Source of the DNA: CAVOGJ01 sp963700865
GTDB lineage: Bacteria; Planctomycetota; Planctomycetia; Pirellulales; Pirellulaceae
Direction: 5' to 3'
Assembly (NCBI GenBank): GCA_963700865.1
Contig: CAVOZC010000001.1
Coordinates: 310,001-374,000, forward strand
Length of the DNA stretch: 64,000 nt
The notes beneath the pieces were generated by a model. It had not been told where the DNA came from, made no database searches, and saw nothing but the letters and a program-made list of their open reading frames with translations. Shown in pieces: positions 26,492 through 34,028 of this stretch (position 1 is its first letter; every line of letters starts with the position of its first letter). A program made the translations under genes and the position numbers.

Positions 26492-29179
26492 TCAATCGTC
26501 CTCGTCCGCGATCGTGACGGCCCAGTTCGGATAGGCGACCGCCGTGCCTTTCCGCGCCCGCCAGAGAATGCGATTCAGCAAGTCCTCGGGCGCCGCATCG
26601 ACCCGGGCGAAATTCATCGCCGCGGACCACTGGGCATCCCGCCGCAATTGGGGGTCGCGGAGCGAAGTCGGCTCGGGATTCATCTGGTCGAGCGGGACCC
26701 GATTTTTGACAGCCACATAGGGGGTCAGATCGGCTTGTTCCCCAAAGCAGTCGAACATGGGCGTGGCGGTCGCATCAAAGCGATTCATGGGTGGCAAACC
26801 CAGGATCTGCTCGATCGTCCGCAGAATGCTCGTCGTGTTATAGAGCGTGCTGATCGTTTCCCCTCTTCGCGACCAGGGGCTGATGCACCACGCCGTTGTC
26901 CGGTAACCACTCACGTGGTCCCAGCCCGCCTGTGGATCGTCCTCAATCACAAAAATGGCCATCCGCGACCAAAACGGGGAATGCGTGAGCCCTTCGACGA
27001 TTCTCCCCAACGCCAGATCATTGTCGGCCATGCAGGCGGCTGGTGTCGGACAGCCGGGACTGGTGCCGCTCGTATGATCTTGCGGCAGGCAGATGAGGGT
27101 CAACGCGGGGAACGTTGCCTGTTCGATCGCTTGCCCGAGTTCGGACAGAAAAACATCGGCCCGATACTGATCGGGTACCGACATATCCCAGCCCACGTAG
27201 CGGGTCGGTGAAAACGGGCGAAGCGACTCGATCCCCGGCTCGCTGGCGAATAGGACCTCGTCCGCCTCTCCCTGCCAGGTGCGGTAACAGGCCGTAAAGT
27301 CCGGCGTGCCCGCACGCTTCGTATCCCGCCAGCGCACCGCGGGCATCATGAATTCGCCGTAGTTCCTCAGTGACAACCCGTGAGCGATCACGTTGTCCCA
27401 GATAAATCCGGCCGGGGAATAGGCCAAGGCATCGATATCGTCCCGTTCCATACCGTCCGGATAGCTGCGTGGGAAGCCGGCGAAACTCTTCTCCATATAA
27501 TCCGTACTCATCGCCGTCGTACTCCACTGATGCCCATCCGCGCTGAGGATCCCGGCGCAGTAGGTATGATCGAGCAGACCAAATTGGTCAGCCAGCTTGT
27601 GCATATTGGGCGTGATCTCACGTCCGAAGATACAGAGCGTCGGATCCCCATTCCCCCGGCCGATCGCCCCCAAGACCTGATCGTAGGTGCGATTCTCCTT
27701 GATGATGTAGACAACGTGTTTGATGAGACTCGGTTCGCCGATCCGCTCGGGAACCGGCCGCGGCGGCTGGCCGGGACGCGGCGGCAGCAGCGCCTGCTCG
27801 ATTCTGGGCTGCGCCATATTCCGATGAGCCTGGTCGGTGAGCCGCCGCAATTCGGCGTTGTCGGGAAGGGGGGCGATCGATACCGAGCCCTGATAATGGT
27901 GCGAATTGAAACCGCGCCGCTTGCCTTCCTGCCGTGGCTTGTCAGGCAAGCCCTTAATGTTCGCCACATGGATGGCTTGCCTCCCTCGGTCAAACAGGAC
28001 AGCCCCCGGGAACCAGCCCACCGGAATGAGGCCCACCAGCCGCGACGTACCCCGCTCTTCCAGCCGCACGTCGATGACCGCGACCGCATTCTGCGAACCA
28101 TTCGCCACGAACAGGCGATCCCCCGTGGCATTAAACGCCACGGCGTTGGGAGTGGCGCCGAGCAATTCGGCCGGGTTGGGCTTGGCCCAGATCGTATCGA
28201 CCAATGTCTGATGGGCCACGTCGATGACGGACAGATGGTCACTCCCTGCGTTCGCGCAGACCACATATTTCTGGTCAGGCCGCACCGCCAGACCGCTCGC
28301 ATGCAAGCCGGTCACCAGTTCCTTGACCACCTCACCGCTGGGGAGATGGATGATCGAAACCGACCCTTCCGAGGCGATGAACCGAATCGGATCGACACGG
28401 ACGACGGTTCCGCGACCAGCCGGACCCACCAGATCGTCCGCCGCAGGCCGGCGGCCCCCCCAATTGCTGACGAAAGCCCAATCGCCGGCGACCACGACGT
28501 CGTAAGGGGCGACGCCAACATCAAATTTGCGCAAGATGGTGCCGTCCTGTGCGTCCAGTTCCAACAATCGATTGGAGAGGTTGCCGCATACCAGCAGCCG
28601 CGCACCGTCGGCATGGAAGGCCAGCCCACTCGGGATTTCGGCTGCCCGCCGCGGCGCGTGGGCCGGCGGCAGTCGCCAACTATGCGACGGGACAATCTGC
28701 CGGTCATTCTGCACGCGAAACACCTTGATCGATCCGTTGACATTGCTCAGATAGACCGACTTGCCATCCGGCGAGAAGACGAGTCCCGTATAGCTGACCT
28801 GGCCATTGCGGTCGGGGGACACGGAATCGGCCGCCGAGTCCCCTATGGGCGACTGTTGGTCTTCGGCCGGCAAGTCGACTCGGCCGAGCACCTGCCCGCT
28901 GTCCGGATCGATCATCACCAGCTGGCTGGTCTTGCCGCTGACCAGCAGCAAATCCCTTTGGGGGCTGAGAGCCATCGCCTGCGGCCGCATTCCCGGCAGT
29001 TCGACCTGGACGCCGGTCGGCGTCAGTTCTTGATTCACGGGTGTGACAATCACGTCGTCACGATGTCGTCCCACCAACGAGACCGTCACCGCCACATCGT
29101 CGGCCGCGGCGAATTTCCCGCATTGGCCAACGCCAACGAGGAGCACCCAGCCAACGAAGGGAAGCTGCCAGCAATGCAT
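26492..29179 (-). CDS. Exported beta-propeller phosphoesterase family protein
   Basis: 895 residues. A signal peptide (MHCWQLPFVGWVLLVGVG, cleavage near AAA-DD) is followed by YVTN/SMP-30-like propeller repeats (MALSPQRDLLLVSG, GLVFSPDGKSVYLSNVNGSI, VAFNATGDRLFVANGSQNAV). A C-terminal phosphoesterase domain of the phospholipase C/acid phosphatase superfamily then appears. It starts at IKHVVYIIKENRTYDQVLGA and contains SADGHQWSTTAMSTDYMEKS, FVIEDDPQAGWDHVSGYRTT and CISPWSR. The start ATG 29179 has AGGAG 8 nt upstream, and the frame extends a further 87 codons without support. Likely periplasmic; substrate unknown. It is transcribed divergently from the DUF2071 gene. Confidence 0.88.
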   Translation of the reverse strand: MHCWQLPFVGWVLLVGVGQCGKFAAADDVAVTVSLVGRHRDDVIVTPVNQELTPTGVQVELPGMRPQAMALSPQRDLLLVSGKTSQLVMIDPDSGQVLGRVDLPAEDQQSPIGDSAADSVSPDRNGQVSYTGLVFSPDGKSVYLSNVNGSIKVFRVQNDRQIVPSHSWRLPPAHAPRRAAEIPSGLAFHADGARLLVCGNLSNRLLELDAQDGTILRKFDVGVAPYDVVVAGDWAFVSNWGGRRPAADDLVGPAGRGTVVRVDPIRFIASEGSVSIIHLPSGEVVKELVTGLHASGLAVRPDQKYVVCANAGSDHLSVIDVAHQTLVDTIWAKPNPAELLGATPNAVAFNATGDRLFVANGSQNAVAVIDVRLEERGTSRLVGLIPVGWFPGAVLFDRGRQAIHVANIKGLPDKPRQEGKRRGFNSHHYQGSVSIAPLPDNAELRRLTDQAHRNMAQPRIEQALLPPRPGQPPRPVPERIGEPSLIKHVVYIIKENRTYDQVLGAIGRGNGDPTLCIFGREITPNMHKLADQFGLLDHTYCAGILSADGHQWSTTAMSTDYMEKSFAGFPRSYPDGMERDDIDALAYSPAGFIWDNVIAHGLSLRNYGEFMMPAVRWRDTKRAGTPDFTACYRTWQGEADEVLFASEPGIESLRPFSPTRYVGWDMSVPDQYRADVFLSELGQAIEQATFPALTLICLPQDHTSGTSPGCPTPAACMADNDLALGRIVEGLTHSPFWSRMAIFVIEDDPQAGWDHVSGYRTTAWCISPWSRRGETISTLYNTTSILRTIEQILGLPPMNRFDATATPMFDCFGEQADLTPYVAVKNRVPLDQMNPEPTSLRDPQLRRDAQWSAAMNFARVDAAPEDLLNRILWRARKGTAVAYPNWAVTIADEDD

Positions 29180-29403
29180 GTTTACGACTCCTGACCTTAT
29201 TATTGCGCGGCCCGGTCTTATCCAAGCCGGACGACCGCCTCGCTCGGTCAACCTTTTTGCGGCATACACATCTATCCGTGCGTTCGACAGGCCGTTAGTG
29301 TGTGGTTCGGACCGCTCGTTCGCAAGCTTGCTGGCGGGCAAGAATCGCGTCGGCCCGGCCGTACTGCCGTTGCGGTCGCCGAAAGAACCACGGTTAAAGT
29401 CGC

Positions 29404-30144
29404 ATGAAGATTGTTGCAAGTGGGCGTACCTGGGCGCCACCGAAGCGGCCCTGGATAATGCACATGGTCTGGCGCGACCTGCTGTTCATGCATTGGCCAG
29501 TCCCGGCGCACGTGCTACGACCGCTCATTCCCCAGCGTTTGGACTTGGACGTGTTTGACGGCACCGCCTGGTTGGGGCTCGTCCCCTTCCTGATGACCGA
29601 TATTCACCGCCGCGGCCTACCTGCCATTCCGGGCACCTCCGCCTTTGCCGAATTGAATGTACGGACCTACGTTACCTGCGAGAACAAGCCGGGCGTCTGG
29701 TTTTTTAGCCTCGATGCGGCGCACCGCATCGCGGTATGGGCCGCGCGGCAATTTTTTCATCTGCCGTATTACTGGGCACACATTGATGTCCGTCAGGAGG
29801 GTTCCCACATCGACTACGTGAGTCGCCGCATCCATCGCGGAGCGCCCGCCGCCTCCTTTGCCGCCAGGTACGCGGCCACGGGAGAGCCGCGCACGAGTCA
29901 GCAGGGAACGTTGGATCAATTTCTTACTGCGCGTTACTGCCTGTATGCCGCCGACCGCCGGGGCCGACTGTACCGCGGCGAGATCGACCACACGGCCTGG
30001 CCCCTGCAGTCGGCCGAGGCGGAACTAAAGGACTCGTCGCTGACCGCACCGCTCGGTTTCAGCCTCCCGGATATCGATCCAGTGCTGCACTTCGCGGAGC
30101 AGTTGGAGGTCGTGGCTTGGGATCTCGATCGACTGCCCGCCTGA
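29404..30144 (+). CDS. DUF2071 (YqjF-type) family protein
   Basis: 246 residues. The family signature is MHMVWRDLLFMHWPVPAHVL, then LDVFDGTAWLGLVPFLMTDI and NVRTYVTCENKPGVWFFSLD. Close homologues are acetoacetate-decarboxylase-like folds without proven enzymatic function. No signal peptide. The ATG at 29404 lacks a strong ribosome binding site; an in-frame ATG inside WIMHMVW is an alternative. Divergent from the phosphoesterase gene, with 224 bp between. Confidence 0.85.
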   Translation: MKIVASGRTWAPPKRPWIMHMVWRDLLFMHWPVPAHVLRPLIPQRLDLDVFDGTAWLGLVPFLMTDIHRRGLPAIPGTSAFAELNVRTYVTCENKPGVWFFSLDAAHRIAVWAARQFFHLPYYWAHIDVRQEGSHIDYVSRRIHRGAPAASFAARYAATGEPRTSQQGTLDQFLTARYCLYAADRRGRLYRGEIDHTAWPLQSAEAELKDSSLTAPLGFSLPDIDPVLHFAEQLEVVAWDLDRLPA

Positions 30145-30192
30145 TGCCGCCACGGCAAGACTGCCAGGCGACGAGTCGGGACCCAGCGACCG

Positions 30193-30507
30193 CTACTCGT
30201 GCGGCCGGTCGATGCCTTGCGACTCGCGCAGCCGCAGGCAATGCGGATTGCCAATCTCAAAATCGCGGCACATCTGCGGACGATAGTCGTAGTGCCGGCA
30301 TTGACGCGTTTCCAAGTCGAGCCAGATGCATGGTTCGCCCAGATCGATGTCGACCAGTTGGTCGATGTGCGCGTTGATCTGCTGCTGGAGGGAGGCGGGC
30401 AGCCGCCGCCAGTGCGGATCGTCGCCATGGCGATAAAACTGCGGATGGCCAATGGCCATGCAGCAGGCACCGCAATCGTCGCAGTTGAGGATGGGTAGAG
30501 ACGACAA
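30193..30507 (-). CDS. YkgJ-family cysteine cluster protein
   Basis: About 104 residues from a TTG at 30507. It has the family cysteine pattern CDDCGACC, then CIWLDLETRQCRHYDYRPQM and CRDFEIGNPHCLRL. These cysteines probably bind a zinc or Fe-S centre; the cellular role is unknown. The frame runs further upstream to 30726, but that part has unlikely composition. The start has no clear ribosome binding site and is uncertain by some codons. Confidence 0.8.
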   Translation of the reverse strand: MSSLPILNCDDCGACCMAIGHPQFYRHGDDPHWRRLPASLQQQINAHIDQLVDIDLGEPCIWLDLETRQCRHYDYRPQMCRDFEIGNPHCLRLRESQGIDRPHE

Positions 30508-30899
30508 CGTGGAAACTCGGCGAGACCAGGAAAACAAGGATGATTGCCGTCCAGGCGGCGAATCGCCTCCTATGAGCGTAATGTGAAAGGGCCTTCCAGA
30601 CGAGTCCCAATGTTCCTCCTGCTCCCAGCGGCCAAAAACAAGCAGCAGTGCGGCAGCGTGGGTCGGTATCTCCCTGGTCAAGCGGCAGGCGTTGGCAAAT
30701 AGCCGCACGAGGCGAATTTGCCACACATGCCGGGCGTCGCTCCCCTAGAAGCGTTTTCTTCGGTATTTGCTGCCGTCCACAACCAACCGATCGTAACCGA
30801 ATCTGGTCTTCGCGACTATTTTTCTTGTGCTCTTGACATATGTTTCCTCTTGGCGGGCAGACCTCTTCAGCTTGTGATCCGACGGCGAAAGGCAGACAG

Positions 30900-31568
30900 A
30901 TGAAAACTTCCACAATCAAGTTCGCGGCATTTCTGGCGGGGACCCTGGCATTGGCCAGCTCGGCATGTGGTCAGGAGCTCACAAGCAATGGAGAAGGCGC
31001 TTCGGTGATCAAGGTAGAGGAGACGTGGCGGGTGGAAGTGGGAGAGCCCAATCTGGAACGGAACGGGCCGCAGGTCACATTGGTGATGTCACCAAAGGGG
31101 GGCACGAACGGTGAGTTTTTCGTGTTTACACTCAACCACAAGAACTATCCCGACTATCGCGCCGGTGGCTCGCAGCTGACGCTATTTAACGGCGAGCACA
31201 TCTTTGAATACCGTAACGGCGCGAAAGACGGCCCGATCCGCTATACGGAAGAAGTCGTGGAATGGACCCAGCGACTGACGGTCGGTGAGGATGGCACCGT
31301 CACGATGGAAGTCGTGGACGGAAACTGTTCAAGCTGGGGAGACTTCGGCGGACAGGGCTATTTGAAGGTGACGACGGATGGGAAGTACGCGAATCTGAAT
31401 GGTTACACACCCCAGACATCCCTCACGGAGTCCGAGGTTGGTTTTGCCGGCAATCGCGTCTCGTACTTGACGCTGCAACGGGTGCGTTGGTTTCTAGCGG
31501 ATGGTCGTGTTTACGAATTGAAGGCGCCCATCAACATCGATTCGGACCTGGATCCGTGGAACCAATAA
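30900..31568 (+). CDS. Exported hypothetical protein upstream of TadG/TadE
   Basis: 222 residues. A signal peptide (MKTSTIKFAAFLAGTLALAS) ends near CGQE; the cysteine context (SSAC) is a poor lipobox, so type I cleavage is likelier. The mature part is acidic and beta-rich (EETWRVEVGEPNLERNGPQV, FTLNHKNYPDYRAGGSQLTL, VDGNCSSWGDFGGQGYLKVT). It has no recognised domain. It precedes the TadG-like gene by 52 nt on the same strand, so it may be in the same operon and exported with that system. ATG 30900 was chosen over 30840 for the signal peptide. Confidence 0.8.
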   Translation: MKTSTIKFAAFLAGTLALASSACGQELTSNGEGASVIKVEETWRVEVGEPNLERNGPQVTLVMSPKGGTNGEFFVFTLNHKNYPDYRAGGSQLTLFNGEHIFEYRNGAKDGPIRYTEEVVEWTQRLTVGEDGTVTMEVVDGNCSSWGDFGGQGYLKVTTDGKYANLNGYTPQTSLTESEVGFAGNRVSYLTLQRVRWFLADGRVYELKAPINIDSDLDPWNQ

Positions 31569-31620
31569 GCCGGTTTCGTTTCGTGGCGGTCATCCTCACT
31601 AGTAGCAAACGAGAATACCC

Positions 31621-32775
31621 ATGTGCAGTCCCACACCCACCCGGAAAAAGCATCAACCGCAACAGGCACGACGTGGTGTCGCGGTGGTTCTCGCGATCTT
31701 CTTCCTCGTGATCCTGCTGGTTTTTGTGGCCATTGCCATCGACTTTGGCTATCTCGTGAACGCACGAGCCGAAATGCAGCGGACGGCCGATGCGGCGGCG
31801 ATGGCTGCCTGCTGGGATTATGCCGATCAGATCAGCAACGATGAAACACACGCCAACGCGGCATCGGTGGCCGTGCTCAGTGCCGGAGCAGCGGCTCACG
31901 ACAATGCGGTCTGCGGTGCAGCGCCTAACCTTTACGCAACCGACTTTCGTTGGGGCCACTTGAATGACTTTACGAATCGTGCGGAACCATTGGACACATC
32001 CAATCCTCTGAACTTCAATGCCATTGAGATCACGTTGCGACGTACGGCGACGCAGAACGGAGAGATTCCGTTCTTCGTGGCGCCGATCTTTGGACAGGAC
32101 GGCATCGGATCACAGGCCACGGCCACCGCGGCGATCGTGCGGGACATTGCCGGCTTTTCGGCCCCCGTGGATGGTACCAACCTGGGCATCTTGCCGATCG
32201 CGGTGAAGGAATCACTTTGGAACAGTCTCTTGGCGGGTAACGGCAGCGATGATTGGACCTGGAACAAACGTACGAAACGGATTACTCCGGGAGGCGACGG
32301 AGTTGTCGAAATCAACATCTATCCCCGGGACAATGCATCGTCCGGAAATAGCGGCACTGTTGATATCGGTCCGTCGAACAACAGTACGAGCCATTTATCG
32401 TATCAAATCACGGATGGTATCACCTCGGCAGACCTGGCACATCATGGCGGATCGCTCGCCTTCAATGACGAAGGGATTCTCGAGTTGAACGGCGACACCG
32501 GGATCAGCGCCGGAATCAAGGATGATCTCGCATCGATCAGGGGAAAACCGCGGATTGTGCCCATCTTTCGTAAGGTGCAGGGTCCCGGCAATAACGCCCA
32601 ATATACGATTGTGGCCTGGGGCGGCATCCGCATCATGGAGGTGAAGTTGACCGGCGCCAAAAATCAAAAGCGGGTGGTGATTCAGGTCGCACCGATGGTC
32701 ACCAAAGGCGTGATTCCGTCCGATGTGTCTGGCACCAGCCAGTACGTGTACTCACCTGTTGTTCTTGTTCGTTAA
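31621..32775 (+). CDS. TadG-like pilus-assembly protein
   Basis: 384 residues. A basic N-terminus (KKHQPQQARRGVAVVLAIFF) leads into one membrane helix and the TadG-like N-terminal motif IDFGYLVNARAEMQRTADAA, followed by AMAACWDYA. A long extracytoplasmic domain follows (FFVAPIFGQDGIGSQATATA), similar to the putative Flp pilus-assembly TadE/G-like proteins common in planctomycetes. No secretion ATPase or Flp pilin gene is in the window, so its partners must be encoded elsewhere. Confidence 0.85.
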   Translation: MCSPTPTRKKHQPQQARRGVAVVLAIFFLVILLVFVAIAIDFGYLVNARAEMQRTADAAAMAACWDYADQISNDETHANAASVAVLSAGAAAHDNAVCGAAPNLYATDFRWGHLNDFTNRAEPLDTSNPLNFNAIEITLRRTATQNGEIPFFVAPIFGQDGIGSQATATAAIVRDIAGFSAPVDGTNLGILPIAVKESLWNSLLAGNGSDDWTWNKRTKRITPGGDGVVEINIYPRDNASSGNSGTVDIGPSNNSTSHLSYQITDGITSADLAHHGGSLAFNDEGILELNGDTGISAGIKDDLASIRGKPRIVPIFRKVQGPGNNAQYTIVAWGGIRIMEVKLTGAKNQKRVVIQVAPMVTKGVIPSDVSGTSQYVYSPVVLVR

Positions 32776-32824
32776 ACGGGCCATTCCCGCTTTGTGTCCT
32801 CGTTACTGAAGGTAGAAAACTATC

Positions 32825-33235
32825 ATGCGGCCGCATACACCGAATCAACGTCGCGGAGCCTCCGCCGTCGAGTTCGCCATTGTCGCGCCATTTTTATTCA
32901 TGGTGCTGATCGGCATGATCGAATTTGGGCGGGCCATGATGGTGCAGCACATCGTCACGATGTCCGCGCGGGAAGGCGCTCGCGAGTCGGTCCTGCTCGG
33001 CGCCACGGAGACGTCGGTCAGAACCGTTGCCAGTGGCTACATCCAGCGTTCGGTCGGCATGAACTCCATCGATATTACCGTGACGCCGGATCCGCAGACG
33101 GCGGACCCGGGGACGTTGATCACGACCAGCGTCACGGTCCCCTTTTCGGCCGTGAGCGTCATGGCCGGAAAATGGTTTGGGGACGACTATCGCCTGGGGG
33201 CCTCCGCCACCATGCGAAAAGAAGGTTTCGAATAG
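32825..33235 (+). CDS. TadE-like pseudopilin family protein
   Basis: 136 residues with the TadE signature RRGASAVEFAIVAPFLFMVL followed by IGMIEFGRAMMVQHIVTMSA. The Glu after the cleavage site is typical of TadE prepilin-peptidase substrates. The rest is a short beta-rich domain. It starts 49 nt after the TadG-like gene, with GAAGGTAG upstream of the ATG. A single TadE with a single TadG suggests a reduced surface-appendage or secretion module. Confidence 0.88.
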   Translation: MRPHTPNQRRGASAVEFAIVAPFLFMVLIGMIEFGRAMMVQHIVTMSAREGARESVLLGATETSVRTVASGYIQRSVGMNSIDITVTPDPQTADPGTLITTSVTVPFSAVSVMAGKWFGDDYRLGASATMRKEGFE

Positions 33236-33334
33236 TCCGCGGCCCATCCGCCGGACGGTGCCCGCGGCGAGCTTGGGCGCTGGCGCGGACCGAACGATCA
33301 TTGGCGACTTTCCCCGTCGCCGCCGCTCTGTTTC

Positions 33335-33682
33335 TCATGGCTTGCCGGCGTCTGGACAGACACAGACGAACTGCTGGCAACCCGGACATCCCTGTCCATA
33401 TTTCTTCTCGACCGCCTCCGTGAGATCGATGTCGGCCACGTTGGCAATCGTGGTCAGCCAGGCGAGCACGTCGGCGAATTCCTCCATGAGATTTTCACGA
33501 TCATTCTCGCGGAGGGCGGCCGCCAACTCACCGATCTCCTCCATCAGCCACATGAACGTGCCATCGGTGCCCCGCTGCACGTCTTTCTCATAGTACATCT
33601 GGCGAATGAGTTGCTGAAAATCGTTCAAGGTAATCTGGCGACCCGCGGACTGCGCGGAGGCGGCCGAAGCTGGCTCGGTCAT
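33335..33682 (-). CDS. MazG-like nucleotide pyrophosphohydrolase
   Basis: 115 residues. All-alpha NTP-PPase fold: the metal-binding EExxE region is WLMEEIGELAAALREND, and ENLMEEFADVLAWLTTIANV supplies the second metal-binding helix (ExxD-like). The C-terminus has a cysteine-rich tail, CPGCQQFVCVCPD, which is unusual for MazG and could bind a metal. ATG 33682 is chosen; the frame is open for 10 more codons. It converges with the TadE gene. Confidence 0.85.
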   Translation of the reverse strand: MTEPASAASAQSAGRQITLNDFQQLIRQMYYEKDVQRGTDGTFMWLMEEIGELAAALRENDRENLMEEFADVLAWLTTIANVADIDLTEAVEKKYGQGCPGCQQFVCVCPDAGKP

Positions 33683-34028
33683 GGCAAGTGTCCGAAGTTT
33701 GAGTTCGTACAAAAGTGGATTGCGAAAAAGCGGAACATAGAGGCGGCCGCGGCAGAGCGCGCTTCACCGCGATCCCGCGGCCTCGACGTCCGTTATACCC
33801 ATCTTTGTCCCTTCGTGCCTTAGCTCGCCGCGACAGGGCCACGCGGGCAGCCAGGTCGCGGACGCATTCCGCCAGCGGTCCGGTTGGGGGGGCGTGATTG
33901 GCGGGCACGGAATGTCGTGCATGGACGGAATTAACGGTAAAAACGAGCAAGGGCTCATTCTGTCCCGGGAGCGATCCTTGGGTTAGAATGCGATCATTGA
34001 GACTGACGCTCGGACTCTTGGATCTGCC
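33683..34028. other. Divergent intergenic region
   Basis: 346 bases between the divergent MazG-like and histidine-kinase genes. No gene or clear promoter boxes were recognised. Confidence 0.35.

Noticed and set aside
26184..26630. Open frames across the hexamer repeat
   Set aside because: They encode only dipeptide runs produced by the repeat.
27380..29194. 604-codon open frame opposite the phosphoesterase gene
   Set aside because: It mirrors a clear exported protein and has no recognisable domain or ribosome binding site.
30833..30838. TTGACA as a -35 box before the exported protein gene
   Set aside because: No -10-like hexamer lies at 16-18 nt distance.
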